Shown: positions 29,857 through 42,457 of the stretch, in pieces
Layout of the letters: each line of letters starts with the position of its first letter
Numbering within the stretch: position 1 is the stretch's first letter
Assembly (NCBI GenBank): GCA_947095585.1
Contig: OX352761.1
Location: 56,838,432-56,902,431 of the forward strand
Length of the DNA stretch: 64,000 bases
Direction of reading: 5' to 3'
Origin: Nephrocerus scutellatus
Lineage: Eukaryota; Arthropoda; Insecta; Diptera; Pipunculidae
Translations under genes and position numbers: made by a program
Notes under the pieces: generated by a model
Told to the model about the DNA's origin: nothing
Databases searched by the model: none
Seen by the model: only the letters and a program-made list of their open reading frames with translations

Positions 29857-30296
29857 GAACGATCCATTAGATTTATCTGCACTGACTCCAGGCCACTTCC
29901 TTATTAGAAGACCCCTCAATTTACTTCCCGAACCATCTTTGCAACATTTGGATTTTAATCGTTTGGCAAGATACCAACGGCTCCAATACAATTTTCAAAA
30001 ATTCTGGGAGCGATGGTCAACGGAGTATCTTTGAGAACTACAACCTCGTCAAAAATGGCCACAGGCCACTTCAAATGTTCATGTCGATACCCTGGTCCTT
30101 CTTAATGAGGATATTGTTCCACCTCTGAAGTTGATTATAGGTCGAATTATACAGACTTATCCGGGAAAAGATAATTTTGTGCATGCTGTGACTGTAAAAA
30201 CCATTAATAAAGATTTTAAGAGAGCAATTACGAAAATATCTGTTCTTCCAATAGAAGAAGTGTCTATTCAAGCCAATTTAACCAAAATCATATAAT
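29857..30296 (+). pseudogene. BEL/Pao integrase C-terminal part (D1)
   Basis: Resumes BEL after the LINE with DLSALTPGHFLIRRPL, then ARYQRLQYNFQKFWERWSTEYL, GRIIQTYPGKDNFVHAVTV and KISVLPIEE, the C-terminal domain of BEL integrase. TGA at 30032-30034 truncates it in this copy (TCA/Ser in D2-D4). The adjoining untranslated sequence 30297-30442 is AT-rich and ends in an A-run. Confidence 0.82.
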
Positions 30297-30442
30297 TCAC
30301 TTTCGTTGTATAAATGCTTTTCTTTTTCCTTTTCTTTCTTATTCAAAAATAATAATACTGTCGCTGAAATAAAGAGATTGTTATTTTATTATATGTTAAT
30401 TATTAATTTTAAAATAGTTTCTAAAAAAAAAAAAATATTTCA

Positions 30443-30777
30443 TGATGGCCGGAATTTTAAATTGTAAATGTTCATTTGTAAACATTTGTGTTATTGAAAT
30501 TTTTATAATGTCAAAAATAAACATCTTCTACGTATTTCGTTATTATAATAAATCTTGTACAACATTTTTCTTTTATGTATAAAAAATGACTTCCGGCATC
30601 TTGCTTCTTCTATAATAAATATTGTACGCTTAAGTTCGTCCTCCAGTTGTTGCAAAATTAAAAATTGAAATAAAAGTGTTTTCGCACTCTAAATTTTTGA
30701 TTACTGTTGTTCTTATTAAAAATCGCAATATACAGTCCACTGCTGGTCGCGCAATAAAGATTTTAATTGCCGAAACA
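30443..30777 (+). repeat. BEL-type LTR (D1)
   Basis: From TGATGGCCGGAATTTTAAAT to CCGAAACA, about 335 bp. It contains CTTCCGGCATCTTGC, TTAAGTTCGTCCTCCAG and an AATAAAG signal near 30754. The 5' edge is supported by its position after the BEL UTR; the 3' edge is less certain and could lie at AATACA about 40 bases earlier. An inverted copy is at 62093-62419. Confidence 0.65.
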
Positions 30778-32040
30778 CCTTGATCGTGCGAAGTCAAAGC
30801 AGTCCAGCAGAAAAAGAAAGCATCATCTGGCAGAACTAGCACTTTTCAAAAGAAAGCTCGGCCTTATCAACATCAACCGACTGCAACAAGAAGACAGCTC
30901 CTGGCATTTTCCAGAAAATGTGAACACAATGCTCGCTGACATCACAGTTAACGGTTTCATCGACGACATTATTATTGCTGGAGTCGACGAACAAGATCAC
31001 GAGCAGCAAATCTTCAAAGCCATGGAGCGCATCAGAGAATACGGATTCAAGCTACAGTTGGAAAAATGCGAGTTCGGTAAGAAGAGTGTGAGTTTTGTGG
31101 TCACATCATCGATTAGAGTGAAATAAAACACATCCGGACAAGCTGACAGCCATCAAAGAACTTCCGACTCCAAAAGACGTATCACAGCTCCGATCGCTCC
31201 TAGGATCAGTCAATGACTACGGAAAATTCATCAAAGGAAAGAGCTACGAGGATTCCTCGATAGCACAAATTCTTGGCCAACTCAAGCAAAACCTATAAAC
31301 ACAATCAGAGGTTGCATTTTCTACGGCTCCATCAAATTTACGCTAGAAAATTCTGGAAGAGCTCCACGAAGGCCATCCAGACGAAGGTCGCATGAAACTC
31401 CTCGCTCAAGATGAATTTTTCTGGCCATCGATTAACAAAGATATCGAGAAGAAAGTCAGAACTTGCAAAGCTTGTGCTGTTTCCAGAAAATCACCGATTA
31501 AATATAAATTAAAACCTTGGGATATACCGAATGAACCATGGTCACGAATTCACATTGACTAGATGGACCATTAAATGTAGAATTCTTCTTTGTAATCGGC
31601 GATGCCTACAACAAATGGCCTGAAGTCTTCAGAACCAAATCAACAACCTCAGCAAAAACCATAGAATTGCTAAACGATGCTTTCTCCCGCTAAGGTGACT
31701 GCAAAACAATAGTATCGGACAATGGGGCACAATTCACGTCACAAGAATTCAAAGATTTCTGCGAGTCAAATAGATCTGATCACATCAGAACCGCTCCTTA
31801 CAATCCTAAGTCGAATGGTCTTGCCGAGCGATTCGTTAATCTAGTAAAAACAGGTATAAAGAAGGAAAAATTAAACGTCGACCAGAAGCTGGAAAGTTCC
31901 TGTTCAACTATCGTCAAACACCAACATATAACTTAGGAATGAAACATCCAGAGAGGAACCAGCTCCGAAACGAACCGAACGAGCTAATGCTAGCATTCCA
32001 CCACGATATTTGGATGACTCCGTCAGATTTTATAGGGTGA
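30778..32040 (+). pseudogene. Gypsy RT and integrase remnants (unit I)
   Basis: After a gag scrap shared with the other cores (to about 30861), the sequence joins RT at ENVNTMLADITVNGFIDDII, VDEQDHEQQIFKAMERIREY and LQLEKCEFGKK (ends at stop near 31126). It continues with PDKLTAIKELPTPKDVSQLR, then integrase: LHEGHPDEGRMKLLAQDEFF (His finger), CKACAVSRKSP, a D-containing SDNGAQF-like block and PYNPKSNGLAERFVNLVKTG (Glu). Several stops and a missing RNase H make this non-functional. In D4 a further 440 bp of gag/protease precede the RT (54132-54573), deleted here. Confidence 0.72.
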
Positions 32041-32288
32041 AAAGTTTGGAGAAACAGATCTATATTCCTCTCCTTTTATTCTATCTCTATCTCTTTTTCT
32101 TTTATTTGCCTCTCACCAAATAAGTCTCGACCTTTAGTCTTGACTTATATTTCATAGAGTTAAGTCCTATTAAAATATCATTTAGGTAAGAGTCTTGATT
32201 TATATTTTATAGAGTTAATGCTAATAAAATATCATTTAACTTGTACCTCATTCGTATTACTACCGAGTTTCAACAAGTCGTACATAGC
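32041..32288. other. Spacer between Gypsy end and satellite
   Basis: Contains a direct repeat of about 65 bases (CTTGACTTATATTTCATAGA and CTTGATTTATATTTTATAGA, each followed by AATATCATTTA). Possibly Gypsy 3' end or LTR sequence; a purine stretch ATAGGGTGAAAAG precedes it. No gene. Same layout at 55741-55984. Confidence 0.5.
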
Positions 32289-34210
32289 GAATTTCTTGCG
32301 AATAGCTTTGTTCTCGAAATTCCTGACCATAATGATCATATTCCAGAATCTCCATAGGAAGAAATCTTATAGTCACATGTTAGTCCTACATTTCGAATAT
32401 CATGCGAATCGCTTAAAAAATTGCTTTGTTTCCGAAATTCCAGACAATAATGATCATATTCCAGAATCTCCATAGGAAGAAATCTTATAGTCACATGTTA
32501 GTCCTACATTTCGAATTTCATGCGAATCGCTTAAAAAATTGCTTTGTTCCCGAAATTCCAGACAATAATGATCATATTCCAGAAGTTCCATGGGAAGAAA
32601 TCTTATAGTCGCATCTTAGTCCATCATTCCGAATTTCATGCGAATCGCTTAAAAAATTGCTTTGTTCCCAAAATTCCAGACAATAATGATCATATTCCAG
32701 AATCTCCATAGGAAGAAATCTTATAGTCACATGTTAGTCCTATATTTCGAATTTCATGCGAATCGCTTAAAAAATTGCTTTGTTCCCGAAATTCCAGACA
32801 ATAATGATCATATTCCAGAATCTCCATAGGAAGAAATCTTATAGTCACATCTTAGTCCTACATTCCAAATTTCATGCGAATCGCTTGAAAAATGGCTTTG
32901 TTCCAGAAATTCCAGACAATAATGATCATATTACAGAATCTCCATAGGAAGAAATCTTATAGTCACATGTTAGTCCTACATTTCGAATTTCATGCGAATC
33001 GCTTAAAAAATTGCTTTGTTCCCGAAATTCCAGACAATAATGATCATATTCCAGAAGTTCCATGGGAAGAAATCTTATAGTCGCATCTTAGTCCATCATT
33101 CCGAATTTCATGCGAATCGCTTAAAAAATTGCTTTGTTCCCAAAATTCCAGACAATAATGATCATATTCCAGAATCTCCATAGGAAGAAATCTTATAGTC
33201 ACATGTTAGTCCTACATTTCGAATTTCATGCGAATCGCTTAAAAAATTGCTTTGTTCCCGAAATTCCAGACAATAATGATCATATTCCAGAATCTCCATA
33301 GGAAGAAATCTTATAGTCACATCTTAGTCCTACATTCCAAATTTCATGCGAATCGCTTGAAAAATGGCTTTGTTCCAGAAATTCCAGACAATAATGATCA
33401 TATTCCAGAATCTCCATAGGAAGAAATCTTATAGTCACATGTTAGTCCTACATTTCGAATTTCATGCGAATCGCTTAAAAAATTGCTTTGTTCCCGAAAT
33501 TCCAGACAATAATGATCATATTCCAGAATCTCCATAGGAAGAAATCTTATAGTCACATCTTAGTCCTACATTCCAAATTTCATGCGAATCGCTTGAAAAA
33601 TGGCTTTGTTCCAGAAATTCCAGACAATAATGATCATATTCCAGAATCTCCATAGGAAGAAATCTTATAGTCACATGTTAGTCCTACATTTCGAATTTCA
33701 TGCGAATCGCTTAAAAAATTGCTTTGTTCCCGAAATTCCAGACAATAATGATCATATTCCTGAATCTCCATAGGAAGAAATCTTATAGTCACATCTTCGT
33801 CCTACATTCCAAATTTCATGCGAATCGCTTGAAAAATGGCTTTGTTCCAGAAATTCCAGACAATAATGATCATATTCCAGAATCTCCATAGGAAGAAATC
33901 TTATAGTCACATCTTAGTCCTACATTCCAAATTTCATGCGAATAGCTTGAAAAATTGCTTTGTTTCAGAAATTCCAGACCATAATGATCATAATCCAGAA
34001 TTTCCATATGAACACGTCTTATATTCGCATCTGAATCCTACATTCCGAATTTCATGCGAATCGCTTAAAAAATTGCTTTGTTCCAGAAATTCCAGACAAT
34101 ACTGATCATATTCCAGAATTTCCATAGGAAGAAGTCTTATAGTCGCATCTTAGTCGTACATTCCGAATTTCATACAAATCGCTTGAGAATTGGCTTAGTT
34201 CCCAAAATAG
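32289..34210. repeat. 118-bp satellite array 1, about 16 copies
   Basis: Unit: ATTCCAGACAATAATGATCA, TATTCCAGAATCTCCATAGG, AAGAAATCTTATAGTCACAT, then CATGCGAATCGCTTAAAAAA and TTGCTTTGTTCC. Period 118 (landmark at 32443 and 32561). Variant monomers are ordered: GAAGTTCCATGGGAAG at 32582 and 33054 (472 = 4 x 118) and GAAAAATGGCTTTG at 32885, 33357, 33593 and 33829 (472, 236, 236). So a four-monomer higher-order unit passes into dimers. Copies at the right end are the most diverged. Confidence 0.92.
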
Positions 34211-34212
34211 TG

Positions 34213-34350
34213 ACATTTCACAGTGTCTCTCTTAATAGAGTCTAATAGCAGTGTCTCACTTAGCAGTGTCTCATATCAACGTCTCACTTAACAGTGTCTC
34301 ATTTAACAGTGCCTGACTTACCAGTGTCTCATAACAGTGTCTCTCATAAC
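34213..34350. repeat. Short degenerate repeat CAGTGTCTCACTTAA
   Basis: About eight imperfect copies of a 14-18-base unit (CAGTGTCTCACTTAG, CAGTGTCTCATTTAA, CAGTGCCTGACTTAC) beside the satellite. Repeated in unit II at 56936-57075. Nothing else is recognised in the following spacer to 34729. Confidence 0.75.
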
Positions 34351-35327
34351 ATTTTACTTTTTGAACATGTACCTTGTAGTGAGAAGTTGTTACGCCTAAA
34401 ATTAAAACTGTTCATGTTAATTTCCTAATCGGATTTACACAGGCGCAGGTATGGCCTGAATAAAATCGGGTTTATTTTTTAGTTAATTTTTACGAATATG
34501 GCAGAACAAATTGGCACATTATTAATGATGACGAAATCATAAAATCTGGTTTCATTCCTTTGTAATACTCAATATTCAATTTCTCACCATGTGCTATGAA
34601 AGGTCGAAAATAAAAGCAAGAGTGAGTATTAACTCCCGTAGTGCAAAATCGCTTTTTCTCGTTTTTGCCAAAAGTCACACAAAAAGCCGACTCGCTGTGT
34701 GCAAAATCCAAACCAAAGCTGTATGCTCAACTGTATGCACACTAATGCAATGAACATTACCAAACGCGTCTTTGTTTGTGGGATGTGAATACAGTGTACA
34801 AAAAATAAGCAGTCGCAAAGAGCGAGAAACGTAAGATGAGGCAGTGGAAAACAGAAAAATTATATATGGATTTTGCTCTTTAGTTGATTACTAATACAAA
34901 TACGTTTGGGATAAATCTAAACATGGATCTGTGTACGATCGGAACAGTTGGGCTTTCTATAAAGATGGTTTTGATTATAGCCCACTTTAAATATCTGCGT
35001 AATTTTTATTTCGATCGGATTTTTAGTTTTGGCTGTATGTGTTTTAAGCTGAATCATAAATTCTTAGGATCTCGGGCGAAAAAAATATTTTTGCAATCCT
35101 TGTCTTTTGTATGTTTAGGTGTTCAAAGCAAATACTGCAACCAAACTTGAATTTATAATTTATTGCAAATTAATCGTTTTATGTGTTTGGTGTATTAAAC
35201 ATTTGCTGAAAATGGTAAGGGATAGATCCTCTGCAGACGGTTTTGCCTGTTTTGTTCATTTTTTCATTAACAAATTACCGACTGCGGCTATTATTAAAAA
35301 ACTAATTAAGGACAGTAAAAAAGGCGT

Positions 35328-35795
35328 CTAAATGACTGCCTGGATGACCTTTTTAGTCATATAGTGAAAACAGGTAAGTCCCGAAATTTCGTAATTGCAA
35401 TCAAATGTCACTTTATAAATGAAAAAAGATTTGGACGAACTTTTTAATGATATTCTGAAAATAGTAAACTTATGAATGAAAACAGGAAAACCCCACTCGC
35501 GGTCACTGACAGTGCCTTGGGGAACACCGGCGTTTATGCGGTAAATACTGGATTTGAAACCGTCCAATATGACCCGAATTGAACGGTCAGAAACGTAGTT
35601 ATTATTGCATAGCACATTGTGAGAAATATTTTTCCTTGGCTTAAGGCAAATTAGACGGTCACTATATTTGAATATTTTATTTACAATGACATAATAATGA
35701 GTATACGCGAAGTAATAAATAATGAGGTTAATAAATGATGTGGAACAGGATTTTATGATTTCGTCATTAATAAGTCCTGAACAGGGATTTTGCAA
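35328..35795 (-). pseudogene. LINE reverse transcriptase scrap in block A (copy 2)
   Basis: Same RT scrap as at 21333-21665 (SDRSIRVILDGFKSS, AGVPQGTV). A deletion of about 54 bases near 35494 joins it to the following AT-rich sequence and lengthens the open frame to 155 codons. That extension is fortuitous. Confidence 0.55.
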
Positions 35796-36102
35796 AAAAG
35801 GCGAGAAGCTACTTTTTCTTAAATTTTTCGCCTTTTGCTTTTGTGTGACGATTTAAAAGCGATTATGCCCACATCGACAAAATAAAAGGAGAGAAAACTG
35901 AGAAAAAAAATTTGCTTAGTTTCCTCTTTAGTAAAAATATATAAATAGATAATTAAGTAATTGTATTAATATATTGTAAAATGATCAAAGAAATTATATC
36001 CGGATTCAAAGAAATCGATTTGATATGGTTTAATCCCTTTAGATGTCCTTATATATATATATAGAAATTCAATTAATTAACTATTGAAATTTCATATTTC
36101 TC

Positions 36103-36351
36103 AGCGTCGCCAAGGCTCAGTGGATAAGAGCATGGCTTCTGAGCAAGAGGTTCGTGTTTCGAATTCCAGTAACACCAAATGTATTTTTAACGGTGTCCCA
36201 CCTCTTGCGAAAGTCTGACACACATCCGAGAGTAATAACTTGGCACATAAAGCTTCTCAATTCGCCGTTCGGATCCGGCAGTAAATTGTAGGTCCCCTCT
36301 ATTTATGTGAAAAATATACATGCTCAACACAAATGGTTGCGAGAAGCTAGG
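36103..36351 (+). mobile_element. tRNA-derived SINE split by Copia (unit II)
   Basis: The longest of the three block-A SINE copies. It runs through ATACATGCTC to AACACAAATGGTTGCGAGAA and GCTAGG, where the Copia LTR starts. The missing 3' tail (GCTAGGCCTTGGACCGC and AT-rich end) is found 25 kb away at 61435-61495. The B box is mutated here (GTGTTTCGAATTCC). Confidence 0.85.
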
Positions 36352-36534
36352 TGTTGGATTTAAATTATTCCCGTCCTTGTCATTCTTTATAAGTCATGCA
36401 CACTCAATGTGTTCTTTTGTTTTGTCAGTCTTAAGCACACCACTGACGGTGCAACAACGTTTTTCTTATTAAAGCATATTAAAGTATATTTCTTTGTTTT
36501 GTTTTATTTTACTCAAAACACTGATAACTTCCAA
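36352..36534 (+). repeat. Copia 5' LTR (unit II)
   Basis: TGTTGGATTTAAATTATTCC to ATAACTTCCAAT, 183 bp. The left flank GCTAGG (36346-36351) recurs directly right of the LTR at 61434, matching a 5-6-bp target duplication. This makes it the genuine 5' end of the Copia insertion in the SINE. Confidence 0.82.
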
Positions 36535-36846
36535 TATGGGCACAGTGCCTTTTTATTTGAGTAAAAGATTAAGAATTGAATCTAATTCATTTGTAATAAA
36601 AACAAGAGTAATTCTACTAATGAAGACGAGCCGGCGTGCCGTACGCAAACGTAGTGAACGTTTTTTTTATTTCATCGAAGTGATGTGTGTGTATGCGGGT
36701 GTGCATCGAGCAACCAATACACAACCACACGTGTTGGAAATTCTAGAAGGTTCGAGCGAATTTCATCATATTGTGCTAACGTTGCACAAGCGAACTCAGT
36801 TGAATAAAAGTCGTGTCGTCGTACCGTGGCAATTCACTGAAGAAAA

Positions 36847-37569
36847 ATGGATTTGTTGGATGATAAATCGAGCAGCGGTGGTTCTGTCATTCACCACAAA
36901 TTGAATGGCTCAAACTATAAATTGTGGAAGTTCCAGATTGATGCCGTGATGAAATCCAGAGCTCTTACGGACGTTATGGCCGGCAATGTTCCCGTAGCGA
37001 GTGCGACCAACAAAGCAAAAAATCAATACGACAGAAACGATGGCAAGGCGATGGCGATTTTAGTTTCATCAGTAGACAGTGAGCAAGCGAATCACATTCT
37101 GATGAGCAAAACAGCGAAGGAAATTGCAGACAAATTGGCCAGCATTCATGAAAAACGCAGTGAGGTTCGCATTATAACCCTATATGAGGATTATTTTTCA
37201 TTGAAAATGGCTGATGACGAATCAGTCAGTTTGTGTCAAAAGCGAGCCGAATGGCACATGAAATCGTAGACCAAGGTGAAAAATGATCAGAGAACATAAA
37301 AATGGTGCGCATCATTAGCAGTTTGAAGCCGAAATATCGTAATTTCAAGACTGTCTGGTACAATATCAAAGAGACTAGAAAGTTGGACAGTTTACTTGCA
37401 CGATTGCAACTGGAAGAAGACCAACTGAATAAAATGGACGACGTTCCATCGGATGCTGCTTTCAGTGCAAAATTTAAGTCAAAGCAGCAGCAAACAAGAA
37501 AGAAGCAATCAACGTCGATTGATGAGCTAAAAAAGAAAACAAAATGCAACAAATGTCATGAAGTTGGTA
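36847..37569 (+). pseudogene. gag: Copia gag 5' half (unit II, before D2)
   Basis: Same as 24845-25569 but without the 10-base deletion near 25373, so the second frame (37302-37569) reads through LEEDQLNKMDDVPS, a Lys/Gln-rich stretch and the knuckle CNKCHEVGSWKRE (Ser where intact knuckles have His). The first frame (140 aa from 36847) stops at 37267-37269, with the two frames separated by a short gap. BEL sequence replaces the knuckle end at about 37585. Confidence 0.78.
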
Positions 37570-37584
37570 GTTGGAAAAGAGAAT

Positions 37585-38665
37585 GGTCCTCCATTTTTAT
37601 TACAGGGCGAAGAAAACGCTAGCGTATTCAGATGATAATGAATATTCCAAATCTAAAACATTATTAGAAATAAATGAACCGCAAACCTATCTTATACAGC
37701 GTTATTCGGATCTAAATAAATTGCTTCGCATTTCCGCCTTATGTTCACGATTTTGCCAAAATACAAAACTAAAAGCTGAAAATCGCAACTATGATGATAT
37801 ATCACCTCAGGAAACTGAAAATGTTCTTAACGGGTTAGTAAAATCTATTCAGTCTACAGTATATAGTAAAGAACTCAAAGTGCTTAACGCTAATAAATTA
37901 CTTAATAAGCAAAGTTCAATCTTAAAACTAAAACCATTTATAGACGACACCGGCACATTACGCGTTGGTGGCCGGCTAAAAAATTCTTCCTTGATGTATA
38001 ATCAAAAACGTCCAATTCTTCTTCCGTCCAACCATATGTTTACAACGTTATAAGCTCGTAATGAACATATCAGGACGCTGGACCTCAAGCTTTGCTATCC
38101 TCGTTACGACAACGGTTTTGGATAATCGGCGGTAGACGATTATGTAGGAAAATAGTCCACGATTGCATTCTATGTTTTCGAACAAAACCGACGTCAATTT
38201 ACCAACTAATGGGTGAATTACCTTCCGAACGTGTTCAACCATCTTGTGCTTTTGACAATGTTGGCATTGACTATTGTGGTCCGTTTAACATTCACAAATT
38301 CGTTCTAGCGTTGTTACAAAAGCATATATTGCTGTTTTTATTTATTCTACAAAGGCGACTCACTTAGAAGTTGTTCAAGATCTGCCGACTAATTCTTGTT
38401 TACAAGCTCTCAGGCGATTTGTTTCTCGAAGAGGACGATGTTCTAATATTTTTAGTGATAATGCTACAAATTTTGTGGGTGCTCAAGGAAATTTACGAGA
38501 ATTGCAACAACTTTTTGATTCACAACTTCATAAATATGAGGTATTAAAGTATTGCACTGAAGAAGGCATCCGTTGGCGTACAATTCCTCTCCGATCCCCA
38601 CATTTCGGTGGTTTGTGGGAAGCCGCTGTAAAAAGCGCCAAAAATTTACTAAAACGTATGCTACT
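37585..38665 (+). pseudogene. BEL/Pao integrase N-terminal part (D2)
   Basis: Counterpart of 25571-26650, nearly identical. A TAA at 38050-38052 (Leu codon in D1, D3 and D4) truncates the first frame to 160 codons. The zinc finger, first Asp and GLWEAAVKS blocks are all present in their respective frames. Confidence 0.8.
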
Positions 38666-41600
38666 TAATTGGCGGTCAGCCATCAGCAGAAATAGGGGGA
38701 ATAACACAGAATGTTCTAGAATTGCATGTGGCCGTAACTATCCCTGACTGGTGGAAGTGCGATCAAACCTCCACGTGGTGGCCGCTGGTAATTTTCCTCC
38801 AATGCAGGAAAAGCTGAATGATCGGGTTTGTCCCTTCAAAGTAAGGTTGGCGCGAGGCCAATAACCTCGCCTGTAAAAAATTATTATTACGGAACCCAAA
38901 ATCAGCCTCGGATACACTGATGAACGACGACGACCACGGCAACGAAAACGGCTAAACGATTTAAGAATTTTCTCATGGAACGTACGCTCACTGTATAGAG
39001 CTCGAGCTGCACAGCAGCTAGCCGATACCATGTACATATATAATGCTGACTTAACAGCATTTCAGGAGATGCGGTGGACCTCGCCAAAAATGTGCGAGAT
39101 GTTTAGGTTTCCTAAAACGGTGCAAGATGTACTTCACTCCTTCAGATCTGGCTACTATTTACAAGGCGTATATTTGCCCTAAACTCGAATACAATTGTAT
39201 TGTCTGGGCAGGTGCCCCCAAGACCACATTGCATCTACTAGACAGAGTTCAGAAATGCGCGTTAAAACTTATTGGTGAAGTCCATATCGCGAAAAAAATC
39301 GAATCGCTTGAACATCGTAGGAATGTTTCCTGCCTGTCACTGTTTTATCGCTTTTTCCACAAGCGGTGTTCAAAAGAAATATCAAGATGCATCCCGCCTA
39401 TTCTCCAACCCATCCGTAATACCCGTGCCTCAACTCGAGCTCACGGGTCCACCATTAAGCCTATCTTCGGAAGTACTAACCAATTCAGAGATTCCTTCTT
39501 TAGCCGCACGATAGTTATATGGAATGATTTGCCTGATTCTGTGTTTCCGCATTTTTATGATCTGCAGTCGTTTAAGACACGCGTGCATAGACATCTCATC
39601 TTTTCCTCTCCCTAATTTTCTAACGCTCACGCTGTGCTAAGCATTATAAGGGTGCAAACCCCTTTAGCATGTGTACATTATAAAAAAAAAAAAAGAGAAA
39701 TGGACACGCCTTAAAAATACCGTCATTAGTACTGCTGACTCCATCTTAGGCAGTAGTCGTAGAGATCGAGACGACTGGTTCGATGACGAATGTAAGCTAG
39801 CGACTGAACGTAAGAATGTTGCGTACCGAGCAATGCAACAATCTCATAGAACGCGGGCACGCGAGGATGAATATAAAGAGCTCAGAAGATATGAAAAAAC
39901 AGTTCACCGGTGAAAGAAAGCAGCCTGGGAGAAGAATCTCGTCCGTGAACTGGAACAGTACAGAGAGCAAGGACCGCCACAGGCGCGGAAGTTCTACCAA
40001 AGGGTCCGCGGTATGACGCAATACACACCGGGTTGCACATACTGCAAGGACAAAGAGGGTAATCTGATCGCCGATCTTAAAGGCATCTTAGAGCGATGGG
40101 AAGAGCACTTTCATGAGTTGTTAAATGGCCAGCTAACTGAGGAATTGGAGGCTCCACCAATGATCGAACATCATACTATACTGCCGCCACCAAGCATAGT
40201 CGAAGTTAGCAGAGCGATAAATCGGCTCAAAAATAATAAGGCCCCGGGATCTGATGGAATCCCAGCGGAACTGATAAAAATAGTAGGCCCCACAATACCC
40301 CAAGCAATTCATGAAATAATAGTGCAAGTATGGGAAGAAGAAGTTATGCCAAAAGACAGTTCACCGGCGAAAGAAAGCAGCCTGGGAGAAGAATCTCGTC
40401 CGTGAACTGGAACAGTACATAGAGCAAGGACCGTACCAGGCGCGGAAGTTTTACCAAAGGGTCCGCAGTATGACGCAATATACACCGCGTTGCACAAACT
40501 GCAAGGACAAAGAGGGTAATCTGATCGCTGATCTTAAAGGCATCTTAGAGCGATGGGAAGAGCACTGTCATGAGTTGCTAAATGGCCAGCTAACTGAGGA
40601 ATTGGAGGCTCCACCAATGATCGAAGATCATACTATACTGCCGCCACAAAGCATAGTCGAAGTTAGCAGAGCGATAAATCGGCTTAAAAATAATAAGGCC
40701 CCGGGATCTGATGGGATCCCAGCGGAACTGATAAAAATAGGAGGCCCCACATTACACCAAGAAATTCATGAAATAATAGTGAAAGTATGGGAAGAAGACT
40801 GGTGAAGAAGCATCCTGTGCCCCATACATAAGAAGGGATCTCCCAAAATGTAGCAATTACCGTGGTATAACGTTGTTGAGTACCGCGTATAAGATTTTCT
40901 CCTCCATCCTTCAATACAGGATAGCCCCATACGCTAAAGTCATCAATGGTCCATACCAGTGTGGCTTCATCCCAGGGAAATCAACAACTGATCAGATTTA
41001 CACCCCAAGGCAGGTGATAGAAAAATGTCTAGATTTTCAAAACTCACTACACCATATTTTTGTAGACTTTAAAGCCGCCTATGATAGCATAGCCAGAGTA
41101 GAACTTTATAAAGCCATGAGAGAATTCGGCATCCCAAATAAACTGACACGACTATGTAGGTTGACCATGACCAATGTTATAAGCCAAGTAAAAATATCGG
41201 GATCACTATCAAGCCCATTCAACATCTATAACGGGCTCCAACAAGGGGATGGACTGGTCTGCGTCCTCTTCAACCTGGCGTTGGAGAAAGTGATCCGAGA
41301 CTCTGACGTAACGGCGAGAGGAACAATCCCCTATAAGTCCATATTGACGATATTGACATCGTTGGTAGAAACCAAAGAGCTGTACAGGAAGCTTTCATCC
41401 GGATAGAGCAGGCGGCACGAAATCTGGGGCTGCACATAAATGAGAGCAAAACAAAGTGCATGGTGGCCACGTCTGCGAGTAGAAGATCCAACATTGGTCC
41501 CTCAATTCAGATAGTGGAGCGCGAATTTGAAGTAGTGCAATCCTTTAACTATCTCGGGTCAACCATAGCAGCCTATAACAGCATGTAACCAGAAATACGC

Positions 41601-41870
41601 GCACGGTTGCTTAAAGCCAACAAAGCCTACTATAGCCTGTAAAGACTCTTTAAACCCAGGAAATTAACCATAACATCCAAGCTGCTGATATATAAGACAA
41701 TGGTCATACCAGTACTTACATATGGATCCGAGACTTGGGTGCTTAGCAAAAAGCATTCTGACCTCTTAGCCGCGTTCGAAAGAAAAGTCTTACGGAGAAT
41801 TGTTGGCCCCGTATGTGAGGAAGGACGATTCCGGAGACTCTATAATGATGAGATCTACGAGCGTTACCGC
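38665..41870 (+). mobile_element. Nested LINEs in BEL (D2)
   Basis: Same nested pair as D1: endonuclease start about 38960, second LINE tail 39095-39697 with A-run, pre-RT region with the 457-bp duplication, RT 40873-41406 and C-terminal block. It differs by a small deletion near 40838 (AAGGGATCTCCCAAAATG) and by extra stops at 41586-41588 and 41641-41643. D3 and D4 share both stops (47221 and 47276; 52838 and 52893), while D1 has sense codons at both places. Confidence 0.75.
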
Positions 41871-42309
41871 GAACGATCCATCAGATTTATCTGCACTGAC
41901 TCCAGGCCACTTCCTTATTAGAAGACCCCTCAATTTACTTCCCGAACCATCTTTGCAACATTTGGATTTTAATCGTTTGGCAAGATACCAACGGCTCCAA
42001 TACAATTTTCAAAAATTCTGGGAGCGATGGTCAACGGAGTATCTTTCAGAACTACAACCTCGTCAAAAATGGCCACAGGCCACTTCAAATGTTCATGTCG
42101 GTACCTTGGTCCTTCTTAATGAGGATATTGTTCCACCTCTGAAGTGGATCATAGGTCGAATTATACAGACTTATCCGGGAAAAGATAATTTTGTGCATGC
42201 TGTGACTGTAAAAACCATTAATAAAGATTTTAAGAGATCAATTACGAAAATATCTGTTCTTCCAATAGAAGAAGTGTCTATTCAAGCCAATTTAACCAAA
42301 ATCATATAA
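41871..42309 (+). pseudogene. BEL/Pao integrase C-terminal part (D2)
   Basis: Open here through to 42309 (STEYLSELQPRQKW, VHVGTLVLLNEDIVPPLKWI, TYPGKDNFVHAV), unlike D1, which has a stop. Ends at the native BEL stop codon; UTR and A-run follow to 42457. Confidence 0.8.
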
Positions 42310-42457
42310 TTCACTTTCGTTGTATAAATGCTTTTCTTTTTCCTTTTCTTTCTTATTAAAAAATAATAATACTGTCGCTGAAAATAAAGAGATTGTTATT
42401 TTATTATATGTTAATTATTAATTTTAAAATAGTTTCTAAAAAAAAAAAAAAAATTCA

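Larger units (their letters stand above)
20549..34729. repeat. Composite repeat unit I (14.2 kb)
   Basis: Block A, Copia, BEL with nested LINEs, BEL LTR, Gypsy piece, satellite, spacer. The same landmark (GTTGATTACTAATACAAATA) lies at 20703, 34884 and 57608, giving offsets of 14,181 and 22,724. Unit I has a single core (D1). It differs from unit II by carrying Copia RT sequence left of the LTR and by lacking the Gypsy gag/protease segment that precedes the Gypsy RT in unit II. Confidence 0.85.

Noticed and set aside
32218..34105. Frames in the 118-bp satellite
   Set aside because: They start and stop with the monomer period and change frame every unit; no coding signal.
3630..34210. Common origin of the LTR 118-bp array, the UTR ~119-bp repeat and the 118-bp satellite
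   Set aside because: Only the period agrees; unit sequences show no similarity by eye.
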